In this document: positions 1 to 6,726 of the stretch, one piece after another
Layout of the letters: the number at the start of each line of letters is the position of its first letter
Position numbering within the stretch: the first letter of the stretch is position 1
DNA from: Anaerolineaceae bacterium
Lineage (GTDB): Bacteria; Chloroflexota; Anaerolineae; Aggregatilineales; Phototrophicaceae
Direction: 5' to 3'
DNA length: 64,000 bases
NCBI GenBank assembly: GCA_020634135.1
Contig: JACKCG010000004.1
Coordinates: 186,001 to 250,000, forward strand
The notes under the pieces: generated by a model
What the model saw: the letters and a program-made list of their open reading frames with translations, nothing else
Told to the model about the DNA's origin: nothing
Databases searched by the model: none
Program-made: the position numbers and the translations under genes

Positions 1-332
1 TGTGGATGGCGCTGATCCCACTCAGTTTCGCGCTGGGAGTCATCAATCAGGGGACGATTGAACTGCGAGGAAACAACCGGCGGGTGACAGGACTCATACC
101 TTTCTGGTTGGTATCGTTTGGTTTCATTGGTGGCGGGTTGGCGCTGGCGGCTGCGGGAGTTGTCCAGGTTTACCTGGAACGTATTCTGAGTATGGGCTAC
201 CTGGACGTGCAAACGCTCCTCGTGCCGTTGTATGTCTTATGGACGATAGGGCTGCTGCTGGGAGCGCTGGGCGCGGGCATTTATGCGCTCACGTTCTGGT
301 TGCGGCGGCCTGGAGGAACAATAAACTCATGA
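1..332 (+). CDS. Heme-copper oxidase subunit I-like, C-terminal fragment (partial)
   Basis: The reading frame is open to the window edge, so the Met at position 6 is probably internal and the gene starts upstream. About 109 residues are visible, with at least two strongly hydrophobic helices around a segment reading GVVQVYLERIL. That segment and the following YLDVQ resemble, from memory, the C-terminal helices of NorB/cbb3-like heme-copper oxidase subunit I. If correct, it is a membrane respiratory subunit reducing O2 or NO. The catalytic His ligands lie outside the window, so the type cannot be decided. The stop codon overlaps the ATG of the next gene (ATGA at 329-332), which implies translational coupling. 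Confidence 0.5.
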   Translation, partial: WMALIPLSFALGVINQGTIELRGNNRRVTGLIPFWLVSFGFIGGGLALAAAGVVQVYLERILSMGYLDVQTLLVPLYVLWTIGLLLGALGAGIYALTFWLRRPGGTINS

Positions 333-1483
333 ACATTTATCTGCCACGCCTGTTTGGGGCGATTCTCCGGCGTGGTCTCATTGTCACGGCGTTGCTGATG
401 GCGACGCTGGTTATCACTTTTCCCATAATGGCGCAGGATGCGGCGGAAGACCCCGGCGGTGACGTAACGTTTACGGTTGAGAAGCTCGTGACCGCCAATT
501 ACCCTGTGTCGCTGGTCTTCGCGCCGGATGGGCGTCTGTTTTATACCGAAAAGGCGACGGGCAACGTTCGTGTAATTCATGCCGATGGCACGGCACAGAT
601 TGAGCCGGTTATCCATCTGGATACCGACGCCCTGGTTGAACGCGGTCTGCTCGGTATCGCGCTCGATCCGAACTATACGGAAAACGGGATGATTTGGGTG
701 ATCCACACCGCGCCCGGCACGACCCGCAACTGGCCGGAAAACCGTGTGGTGCGTTTCCATGAGGAAAATGGCGTGGGCAGCGACCCGGAAATCATGCTGG
801 CCGCCCCGATCACCACCGGCGAACTCAAGCACAACGGCGGCAACCTGCACTTTGATGCCGATGGCCTGCTATATGTATCCTTTGGTGATTTTGGAGATGC
901 GTCGAATGCCCAGAATCTCGACGCACTCCCCGGTAAAATTCATCGTTTTGTTGTCACTGACGCGGGATTGGTCGCGGCGGAGGGCAATCCTATTTCCGGT
1001 AACAGCGCCTATGCTTACGGCCTGCGGAATTCGTTTGATTTCACCTTTGACCCCTTTGGCGGTGGTCAAGTACTCGCTACTGAAAACGGCTTCCAGTGTG
1101 ACGATGAACTCAACCTGATTCTGCCAGGGATGAATTATGGCTGGGGGCCGGATTACCAGGATAACTGCTATGGGACAGCGCCGCTCGAAGTGCCGGATTA
1201 TATGCCGCCGCTGCTGTCGTATACCCCGACTATAGCGCCCACTGGCATTGTCGTGTATGACCATCCGGCTGTCCCGGCCTGGGAAGGACAGGTGTTCTTT
1301 TGCGCCTGGAACCCCGGCACCATGCAGCGGGTGGTGCTGAACGCTGAAAGGACGGCGGTTGAGGCCGTGTACCCGGTAGACCTGGGTGGTGTATTCTGCC
1401 GGATAGATTTGGTAGTTGGCCCGGAGGGGGCACTGTATTTTCTCGACCCTATCGGGATTTATCGTCTCTCACCTAACCCCTGA
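329..1483 (+). CDS. Secreted PQQ-type glucose/sorbosone dehydrogenase-like beta-propeller
   Basis: A 384-residue protein. The ATG at 329 overlaps the upstream stop as ATGA and is preferred to an in-frame upstream ATG at 239, which lies inside the previous gene. It begins with an Arg-containing N-region, a hydrophobic stretch (about residues 15-34) and an Ala-Gln cleavage-like site, so it is probably exported. The mature part looks like the GSDH family: repeated blade motifs such as FAPDGRLFYTEK, a HNGGNLHF segment (the family carries its catalytic His in this region), YGLRNSFDF and PGMNYGWGPDY. Family members oxidise sugars with pyrroloquinoline quinone. Many homologues are uncharacterised, so the substrate and even PQQ use are inferences. 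Confidence 0.75.
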   Translation: MNIYLPRLFGAILRRGLIVTALLMATLVITFPIMAQDAAEDPGGDVTFTVEKLVTANYPVSLVFAPDGRLFYTEKATGNVRVIHADGTAQIEPVIHLDTDALVERGLLGIALDPNYTENGMIWVIHTAPGTTRNWPENRVVRFHEENGVGSDPEIMLAAPITTGELKHNGGNLHFDADGLLYVSFGDFGDASNAQNLDALPGKIHRFVVTDAGLVAAEGNPISGNSAYAYGLRNSFDFTFDPFGGGQVLATENGFQCDDELNLILPGMNYGWGPDYQDNCYGTAPLEVPDYMPPLLSYTPTIAPTGIVVYDHPAVPAWEGQVFFCAWNPGTMQRVVLNAERTAVEAVYPVDLGGVFCRIDLVVGPEGALYFLDPIGIYRLSPNP

Positions 1484-1507
1484 ATTTTGGATATAAAAGG
1501 ATAAACG

Positions 1508-1942
1508 ATGACCCTTTTAGAGCGCAGCACATTGATTCACGCCTCGCTGGAAGCAATTGACGCAATCGCAATGGATTGTGGCAGTTGGCCGGAGTGGTAT
1601 CCCGGTGTTCAGCAAGCGACGCCGGATGATGTCTACCCGCAGGTTGGCGGGAAGATCAATATCGCCTACAAAACCTCCGGGCTGTCCTTCACCCTGACGT
1701 TTACGCTGGTGGATTATGTCTTCGGTCAGACTGTGGCGTATGACATTGCGGGGATGATGTCCGGCAATACGCGCTACATCCTGGAACCGCAGGCCGATGG
1801 CGTATTGATGACCGCCCGTTTCGACTACACCGTGCCGGGGGGCGGGTTAGGCAAGATCGCCGATAAATTGGTGATTGAGCGCATGAACGCGGAAAACCTG
1901 GAAAAAAGCCTGGCAAACATGAAGGCCATCCTGGAAGGGTAG
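1508..1942 (+). CDS. SRPBCC-family (START-like) protein
   Basis: A 144-residue protein of the polyketide cyclase/coenzyme Q-binding fold. It opens with a strand followed by the helix that carries the typical W-P-E-W-Y-P segment (about residues 29-34). A series of beta strands follows, then a long C-terminal helix (about 115-142). Such proteins bind hydrophobic ligands in a helix-grip cavity. No catalytic residue can be assigned and there is no signal peptide. It lies 24 bp after the sugar dehydrogenase-like gene and may be cotranscribed with it; a strong terminator follows. Confidence 0.7.
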   Translation: MTLLERSTLIHASLEAIDAIAMDCGSWPEWYPGVQQATPDDVYPQVGGKINIAYKTSGLSFTLTFTLVDYVFGQTVAYDIAGMMSGNTRYILEPQADGVLMTARFDYTVPGGGLGKIADKLVIERMNAENLEKSLANMKAILEG

Positions 1943-1978
1943 CCAGTATCCCATTACCTCATCTGTGCCGCACATTGG

Positions 1979-2008
1979 ACGGGAGCGCACCTTGGCGCTC
2001 CCGTTTTT
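1979..2008 (+). terminator. Rho-independent terminator after the SRPBCC gene
   Basis: A perfect 10-bp stem (1979-1988 with 1995-2004), a 6-nt loop and a run of Ts. It ends the plus-strand unit just before the convergent minus-strand gene. Confidence 0.9.
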
Positions 2009-2023
2009 GCAGTTTAGCTTATG

Positions 2024-3382
2024 CTACTTGCTCAGATCCCGCACCACGATGTCATCTACGTAGAACTGAGCGCCGGGCGGGGCGATGAAGAAGATCGTCC
2101 CTTGATCGAGCTGCCGGCTGGTGATCCAACTGCTCAGGCTATCCCCAAAATACAGTTCGATGCGTGTGCCTTCCGCCCGCAGCCGCACATCATACCACTG
2201 CCCGGCAATCAACCCGGCGCGTGCGTCCGCCAGCAGATTAAATGTCCCCGGCAGCAGCAGGTAAGCCAATCCGACCCGGTTGGTGGTGGTGCTCAGATAG
2301 GCGACATACGCCCCGGCATCACTGTAACGGATGCCCATAATCGCGGCGATGTCGGCGTTCTGTGTGAACTTCACCCGCATACTGACATCGTAATCCGTCC
2401 ACTCGCTGCCGGTAATCAGGCTGGATGCTTCATTTCCGCTGATCCGCAGCACCCGATTGCCGTCGTCATCCACAATCTGCGGGTCGCCGGATACATCCAG
2501 CAAGAGCAGCGATGTGCTGGATTCAAAGTCATCTGTGAAGAGGATATCATCCCCTGTAGTGGTCGTGGTCGTTCCAGTGGTCGCCTTTGTGTCAGTAGCT
2601 GCATCCGGTTCTGACAGCAGGTCGCAGTCGCCACTCTCTTCTACTACGTCGGAGCGTACCCACGCGCCGCTTTCGGTGAGCCGCCACCACACAAAGCCAT
2701 CGCTGCCGGTAGTTTGCGCGTTGGCGTAATAGGCTTCGTTGGGCGTAAGTGTGCCTTGCTGGGCGTTATTTGTCCCCGGCCCGCTGCGCAGATTCACTGC
2801 ACGCCCGGCGCTGACCGTGCAGACAATCCCAGCCTTGAAAGTCGCGGTGATGGCGACGACCTCCGTCTCGAAGTTGTTTAGCGCGCCAGATGCCGCTATA
2901 ACCAGCACAAATGCGGTATCCTCCTTGCTGAATGGGACAACCAGCAGCAGCGCGTCACCTATCGAATTCTCTATAATAGCGCCTTGTACGGTGTTGCCTC
3001 CGATTTCAAATTCGATCTCCTCGCCGGTCAGGGTATCATCTTCAAGCAGGCCGATCAGCGCTTCCAGAGGGGTCATGCCATCTTCAATTCCCAGTTCGGC
3101 AGCGGATGCTGGCGCGATAAAGTTCATCAACAGCATACCTTCCGGCACACCATCGGTTTCATCGGTCAGCAATGCCTCATCATTGATAAGTGTCACCGCT
3201 CCTTCGCCTATTGCAGTGTTAATTGTCCACCCCTCAGGATACTGGAAGACGATTGAGCCGTCCGGGGCGGTATAGGTTTCAGTGAGTTCCGGTGTATCCT
3301 GGGCGAAGGCCGCCAGCGGCACGATGACCAGGATGAGCAGAAGACCAATCAGTACCATAATCCGTGCAGTTGAACGCAACAA
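2024..3382 (-). CDS. Secreted SH3-domain protein with LamG-like C-terminus
   Basis: A 452-residue exported protein. The TTG start at 3382 has a well-placed purine-rich ribosome site (AGGGGGATA) and gives a complete signal peptide with an Arg-rich N-region, a hydrophobic core and an AFAQD cleavage site; the downstream ATG has no such site. Residues of about 35-180 contain a segment like PDGSIVFQYPEGW, as in PsbP-like folds. Residues of about 185-250 form a bacterial SH3 domain (VNLRSGPGTN). Residues of about 275-450 look like a concanavalin/LamG-type jelly roll. It probably acts at the cell surface by binding polysaccharide or peptidoglycan; no catalytic site was seen. Confidence 0.7.
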   Translation of the reverse strand: MLRSTARIMVLIGLLLILVIVPLAAFAQDTPELTETYTAPDGSIVFQYPEGWTINTAIGEGAVTLINDEALLTDETDGVPEGMLLMNFIAPASAAELGIEDGMTPLEALIGLLEDDTLTGEEIEFEIGGNTVQGAIIENSIGDALLLVVPFSKEDTAFVLVIAASGALNNFETEVVAITATFKAGIVCTVSAGRAVNLRSGPGTNNAQQGTLTPNEAYYANAQTTGSDGFVWWRLTESGAWVRSDVVEESGDCDLLSEPDAATDTKATTGTTTTTTGDDILFTDDFESSTSLLLLDVSGDPQIVDDDGNRVLRISGNEASSLITGSEWTDYDVSMRVKFTQNADIAAIMGIRYSDAGAYVAYLSTTTNRVGLAYLLLPGTFNLLADARAGLIAGQWYDVRLRAEGTRIELYFGDSLSSWITSRQLDQGTIFFIAPPGAQFYVDDIVVRDLSK

Positions 3383-3535
3383 AGTATCCCCCTTGTGGAT
3401 TAAGTGAGTTAATTTTATTGTAGGGGAAAATGATGCTATGCAGTCTTGATAAAGGATAAGGATTGTATGGCTGCAACCAATCCTGGTTGTTTTTCGTATA
3501 AGGAGTGATGGCAGAGTGCTTATCTGGAGGGGACG

Positions 3536-3991
3536 ATGCTTCCTTTATTTACACCACCTTCATCCGGAGATGAATCAGATGCCCGACAACGCCTCAAAAT
3601 TGTCGCGGTTATCGCTCTGGGCGTGCTGGCACTGGCCGGATTTGTGATGATGTTTGCTATGCGGAGCGGCACAATGACAACACCTATTTTATTTATTGTG
3701 ATTGGTATCGCTGTGTTGTTCGTGATTCTCGTGCCCTTGATTACCTTCAGTAACGAAAACCAGCGCAAACGCGAAGCCGCTGCCAGAAACAAAGCCAAGC
3801 GTGGGCTGGATGGCGCGGATATGTATTCACTGATTGATCGTATGGTGGACGACCTGGATGACGACGAGGCCACTTATCTGCGCCGCCGCCTGGATGACCG
3901 TGAGCGCGGCCTCAAACGAGACGAGACGAAAAACGCCCTGGATGATTTGCTGGATGAGCGTGACGATGCCTCGCGCGAAGGTTGGCGCTAG
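3536..3991 (+). CDS. Small two-TM membrane protein, tandem paralog 1 of 3
   Basis: A 151-residue protein of unknown function. Two hydrophobic helices (about residues 23-43 and 49-70) are followed by a charged cytoplasmic-looking tail. The tail carries a motif shared by all three neighbours: KAKRGLDGADMY, LIDRMVDDLDDDE, then LDDRERGL and a C-terminal LDERDDASREGWR. The tail is very acidic and predicted helical. A GGAGGGG ribosome site precedes the ATG. The next paralog starts 15 bp after the stop, so the three genes form an operon. I do not recognise a named family. Confidence 0.8.
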   Translation: MLPLFTPPSSGDESDARQRLKIVAVIALGVLALAGFVMMFAMRSGTMTTPILFIVIGIAVLFVILVPLITFSNENQRKREAAARNKAKRGLDGADMYSLIDRMVDDLDDDEATYLRRRLDDRERGLKRDETKNALDDLLDERDDASREGWR

Positions 3992-4006
3992 TCTGAGGAG
4001 AATTTT

Positions 4007-4438
4007 ATGTTCCCATCACCGGATAATGACCCGAGCAACCGGCAGAAGATGCTGGCCTGGATAACGATCGCAATTGGCATGGTGGTGCTGGTCGCGTTCG
4101 GCGTATTCTATGCGACTGTACGCGGCGGGCTTTCAGCGCCGATAGTGGTGACGATGGCAATCGCCCTCATCGCGGCCATCATCGTCCCGCTGATCGCTAT
4201 GAATGCCAACAAGCAGCGGCAGCAGCAGGTTGCCACCAAGGCCAAGCGTGGGCTGGATGGCACTGATATGTACACATTGATTGACCGTATGGTAGACGAC
4301 CTGGATGACGACGAGGCCGCTTATGCTCGGCAACGCCTGGATGACCATGAACGGGGCTTGCAGCGGGATGCAACAAAAGATGCACTGGATGACCTGCTCA
4401 ATGAGCGTGACGATGCCTCGCGCGAAGGTTGGCGCTAA
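4007..4438 (+). CDS. Small two-TM membrane protein, tandem paralog 2 of 3
   Basis: A 143-residue paralog of the preceding gene with the same layout: a short N-terminus, two hydrophobic helices (about residues 18-38 and 43-63) and the conserved acidic tail. The last residues (ERDDASREGWR) are identical to paralog 1, and long stretches of the DNA coding for the tail are nearly identical, indicating recent duplication or gene conversion. A clear AGGAG site lies upstream. The N-terminal membrane part has diverged much more than the tail, suggesting the tail is the constrained, interacting part. Confidence 0.8.
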   Translation: MFPSPDNDPSNRQKMLAWITIAIGMVVLVAFGVFYATVRGGLSAPIVVTMAIALIAAIIVPLIAMNANKQRQQQVATKAKRGLDGTDMYTLIDRMVDDLDDDEAAYARQRLDDHERGLQRDATKDALDDLLNERDDASREGWR

Positions 4439-4454
4439 TCTTTAGGAGGGACTT

Positions 4455-4880
4455 ATGTTCCCGATTTTCAGGGAGGATGCAGAGAACGGTGCCAAGATAT
4501 TTGTTGCACTGATTATCGGCATTGCGGTTGCTGGCGGTCTGATGATTGCTGTGTCTGCGGACGGGAGCAGTAACGTTGAATCGTTCGTGCCGTTTTTCTT
4601 TATCTTTTTCCTACCAGGATTAATGGCCGCCAAACGGCGGCGCGTCAGGCGAACATACCAGTATCGCCACGACGCGACGAAAGCCAAGCATGGGCTGGAT
4701 GGCGCCGATATGTATACATTGATTGACCGTATGGTGGACGACCTGGACGACGACGAGGCCGCTTACCTGCGCCGCCGGCTGGATGACCGCGAACGGGGCC
4801 TGCAGCGCCAGGAAACAGAGCAATCTTTGGCCGACCTGCTGGACCAACGCGAGGCTGACCGTTATCGGGATAGCCGATAG
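4455..4880 (+). CDS. Small two-TM membrane protein, tandem paralog 3 of 3
   Basis: A 141-residue third copy. The membrane region is again two hydrophobic helices (about residues 15-33 and 42-58), this time followed by a basic patch (AAKRRRVRRTYQ). The shared tail follows (KAKHGLDGADMYTLIDRMVDDLDDDE and LDDRERGLQR, cited here as one continuous module). Unlike copies 1 and 2, the extreme C-terminus has drifted to QREADRYRDSR. An AGGAGG site precedes the ATG and a terminator follows the stop. Confidence 0.8.
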   Translation: MFPIFREDAENGAKIFVALIIGIAVAGGLMIAVSADGSSNVESFVPFFFIFFLPGLMAAKRRRVRRTYQYRHDATKAKHGLDGADMYTLIDRMVDDLDDDEAAYLRRRLDDRERGLQRQETEQSLADLLDQREADRYRDSR

Positions 4881-4918
4881 CCGCCCCGCTGAACTATATA
4901 GACCATCACCCTGTACCG

Positions 4919-4945
4919 CCCGGCTGTCCTGCCGGGTGTTTTTTC
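4919..4945 (+). terminator. Rho-independent terminator of the paralog trio
   Basis: A 6-bp GC stem (4919-4924 with 4931-4936), a 6-nt loop and a downstream T-run. It separates the trio from uppS. Confidence 0.75.
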
Positions 4946-5164
4946 GTTCTAAGGTCACCCCAGGATGTGCGCCGGAAATCTGAATTTTTGGGGAAATTTA
5001 GTTTTTACGGTGTACATTTAAGGAGAATGCGATTGGTTTACGGATATAATTAGATTACAATGGTTATTTGCGCCAGCAGTCATTGTCATCCACGATGGCG
5101 AGAAGTGCTATGATTTGTGGTGATTGCGCGAGTAGTTCGGGCGTAATTGAGAGGGCGGTGTTTG

Positions 5165-5932
5165 ATGATTCCGGTAGCGAAAACCCAGAACGATGACCTG
5201 TTGTTTGAATCGTTGCCAGAGCGGGTTCCCCGGCACATTGCGATTATCATGGACGGTAATGGACGGTGGGCCAAGTCACGCGGATTGCCGCGTACTGAAG
5301 GCCACCGCTACGGCACCGAGAACCTGCGCCGTACTCTTAAATCCTGTGTGGAATTTGGTGTTGAAATTCTGACCATTTACGCCTTTTCTACCGAGAACTG
5401 GAGCCGCCCGCCGCTGGAAGTGCGCATGCTCATGCGGATTCTGGAAATGGTAATTGACCGGGAATTGAAGGAACTGCATGAAAACGGGGTTCAAATCCGC
5501 CATATTGGTGAGATGGAAGGCATTGCCCCGGTGCTACAGAAGAAAATCCAGTACGCCTGCGATTACACTAAAGACAACACCCGCCTGATTTTGAATGTGG
5601 CGTTTAACTATGGCGGGCGCGATGAGATTGTCCATGCCGTGCGCCGCATCATGCAGGATGGCTTTGCCCCGGAACAGGTGACAGAAGACCTCATCAGTCG
5701 TTATCTGTATACCTGCGGGTTGCCCGACCCCGACCTGATTATCCGCACCAGCGGTGAGCTGCGTGTGAGCAATTTCCTCATCTGGCAGGGCGCATATTCG
5801 GAATATTATGCTACGCCCGCCTACTGGCCGGATTTTGACAAAGAGGAACTCCGCAAAGCGCTGGTCGAGTACGGTCAACGCAAACGGCGCTTTGGCAAAA
5901 CTGACGAGCAACTTGAATCCGAAGACGAGTAA
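5165..5932 (+). CDS. uppS: Undecaprenyl diphosphate synthase (cis-prenyltransferase)
   Basis: A 255-residue cytosolic enzyme that condenses isopentenyl diphosphate units onto farnesyl diphosphate to make the C55 lipid carrier for peptidoglycan. Family motifs are complete: MDGNGRWA with catalytic Asp30, the HRYG segment, the YAFSTENW block, the FNYGGR segment and the RTSGELRVSNFLIWQ diphosphate-binding block. I chose the ATG at 5165 because GAGGG lies about 10 nt upstream; an in-frame TTG at 5147 lacks such a site. A TATAAT hexamer at 5045-5050 is a possible -10. Length is typical for the family. Confidence 0.95.
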   Translation: MIPVAKTQNDDLLFESLPERVPRHIAIIMDGNGRWAKSRGLPRTEGHRYGTENLRRTLKSCVEFGVEILTIYAFSTENWSRPPLEVRMLMRILEMVIDRELKELHENGVQIRHIGEMEGIAPVLQKKIQYACDYTKDNTRLILNVAFNYGGRDEIVHAVRRIMQDGFAPEQVTEDLISRYLYTCGLPDPDLIIRTSGELRVSNFLIWQGAYSEYYATPAYWPDFDKEELRKALVEYGQRKRRFGKTDEQLESEDE

Positions 5933-5935
5933 CAC

Positions 5936-6321
5936 GACGCAGCATAACTAATCCGAGTTTTCTTAAGCAAGAGGCTTATGCTTCTGGTTTTTTGCTATCT
6001 GTTTCAAAAGCCCCTTTATCGCCATCAGAGTCTCTCCCCAATACTCAGACCAGCTTAGATAAATGACAAATGAGTACGACTTGTGTGAGGTTTTTCACTT
6101 GTCTAATCAGGCAAAGTAATTGAATATCACAATATAAATAAACATTGTTGATCGTTGCAACTGACGCCGAACCAGCAGCGAACATTACAGAATCATGGCA
6201 CCTGCTGAAAGTTTGCCTTCTATGCAAGGTCAACTTTCAGCTTTTTGCTTAATTAGGGACAAACATATTTTGAAGTCTGGTTAGTCGCAAACCACACATT
6301 GAGGAGGAAGCGGACAATCTT
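5936..6321. other. Intergenic region uppS to CODH/ACS operon
   Basis: This 386-bp, AT-richer gap has no convincing gene. It contains a weak terminator-like hairpin just after uppS (5965-5969 pairing with 5979-5983, then Ts to about 5993). Near the operon lies a strong terminator-shaped hairpin at 6204-6246. About 75 nt then lead to the first operon gene, with a GGAGGAAG ribosome site at 6303-6310. No consensus promoter pair could be fixed with confidence. Confidence 0.5.
6204..6246 (+). terminator. Terminator-like hairpin in the CODH/ACS operon leader
   Basis: A perfect 10-bp stem (6204-6213 with 6232-6241), an 18-nt partly self-pairing loop, then five Ts. It is about 270 nt after uppS and 75 nt before the first operon gene. 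It may end a short unannotated transcript or act as an attenuator of the operon. The shape is seen directly; the role is inference. Confidence 0.7.
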
Positions 6322-6726
6322 ATGGAAACAGTAACTATCGAAACGGGGGCACTCTATGCCGACCACCATGTGACGGAAGTCCGGCGTATCTTGCACCAGA
6401 TGCCGGGCGTTGTCGAGGTTTACGCCAGCAGCGCATTTCATACGATCCAGGCAACCTACGACCCGGCACAGGTGGATGCAGCCCGCATCACTGCCGCGCT
6501 GGAGGCTGCTGGATATCTTCAGGATTTGATGATGCCGGCTGAAACCGGAAAACCGGCCTATGGGAACAGCCAGAAGGACACGTTTTTCAGACATACCTCC
6601 GCTTACGCCCAAACACACATGACGATCAGTTTTGCCCAGACTATGCCTTATGCTGGCCGCCCACTCTGGCCGTGCCCAGGTATGGGGCCGATGAAAAACC
6701 ACGAGGGAGATAACGATCATGGCTAA
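6322..6726 (+). CDS. HMA-like small protein, first gene of the CODH/ACS operon
   Basis: A 134-residue protein. Residues of about 1-70 read like a heavy-metal-associated ferredoxin-like fold: a first strand, a helix over VTEVRRILHQMPGVVEVYAS, a central strand ending in TYDPAQVD, and ITAALEAAGY as the second helix. The usual CxxC metal site in loop 1 is replaced by ADHH. The C-terminal part is unique and ends in PWPCPGMGPM-like residues and an acidic/His tail (KNHEGDNDHG). It overlaps cooS by 8 bp, so the two are translationally coupled. A role in Ni or other metal delivery to CODH is plausible but not shown. Confidence 0.75.
   Translation: METVTIETGALYADHHVTEVRRILHQMPGVVEVYASSAFHTIQATYDPAQVDAARITAALEAAGYLQDLMMPAETGKPAYGNSQKDTFFRHTSAYAQTHMTISFAQTMPYAGRPLWPCPGMGPMKNHEGDNDHG

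Noticed and set aside
239..328. Longer N-terminus for the sugar dehydrogenase-like gene
   Set aside because: It would overlap the preceding membrane gene by 90 bp, whereas the ATGA-coupled start at 329 gives a proper signal peptide.
3796..4850. CRISPR-like direct repeats
   Set aside because: The repeats are roughly 200 bp coding modules of three paralogous genes, not short repeats with unique spacers.
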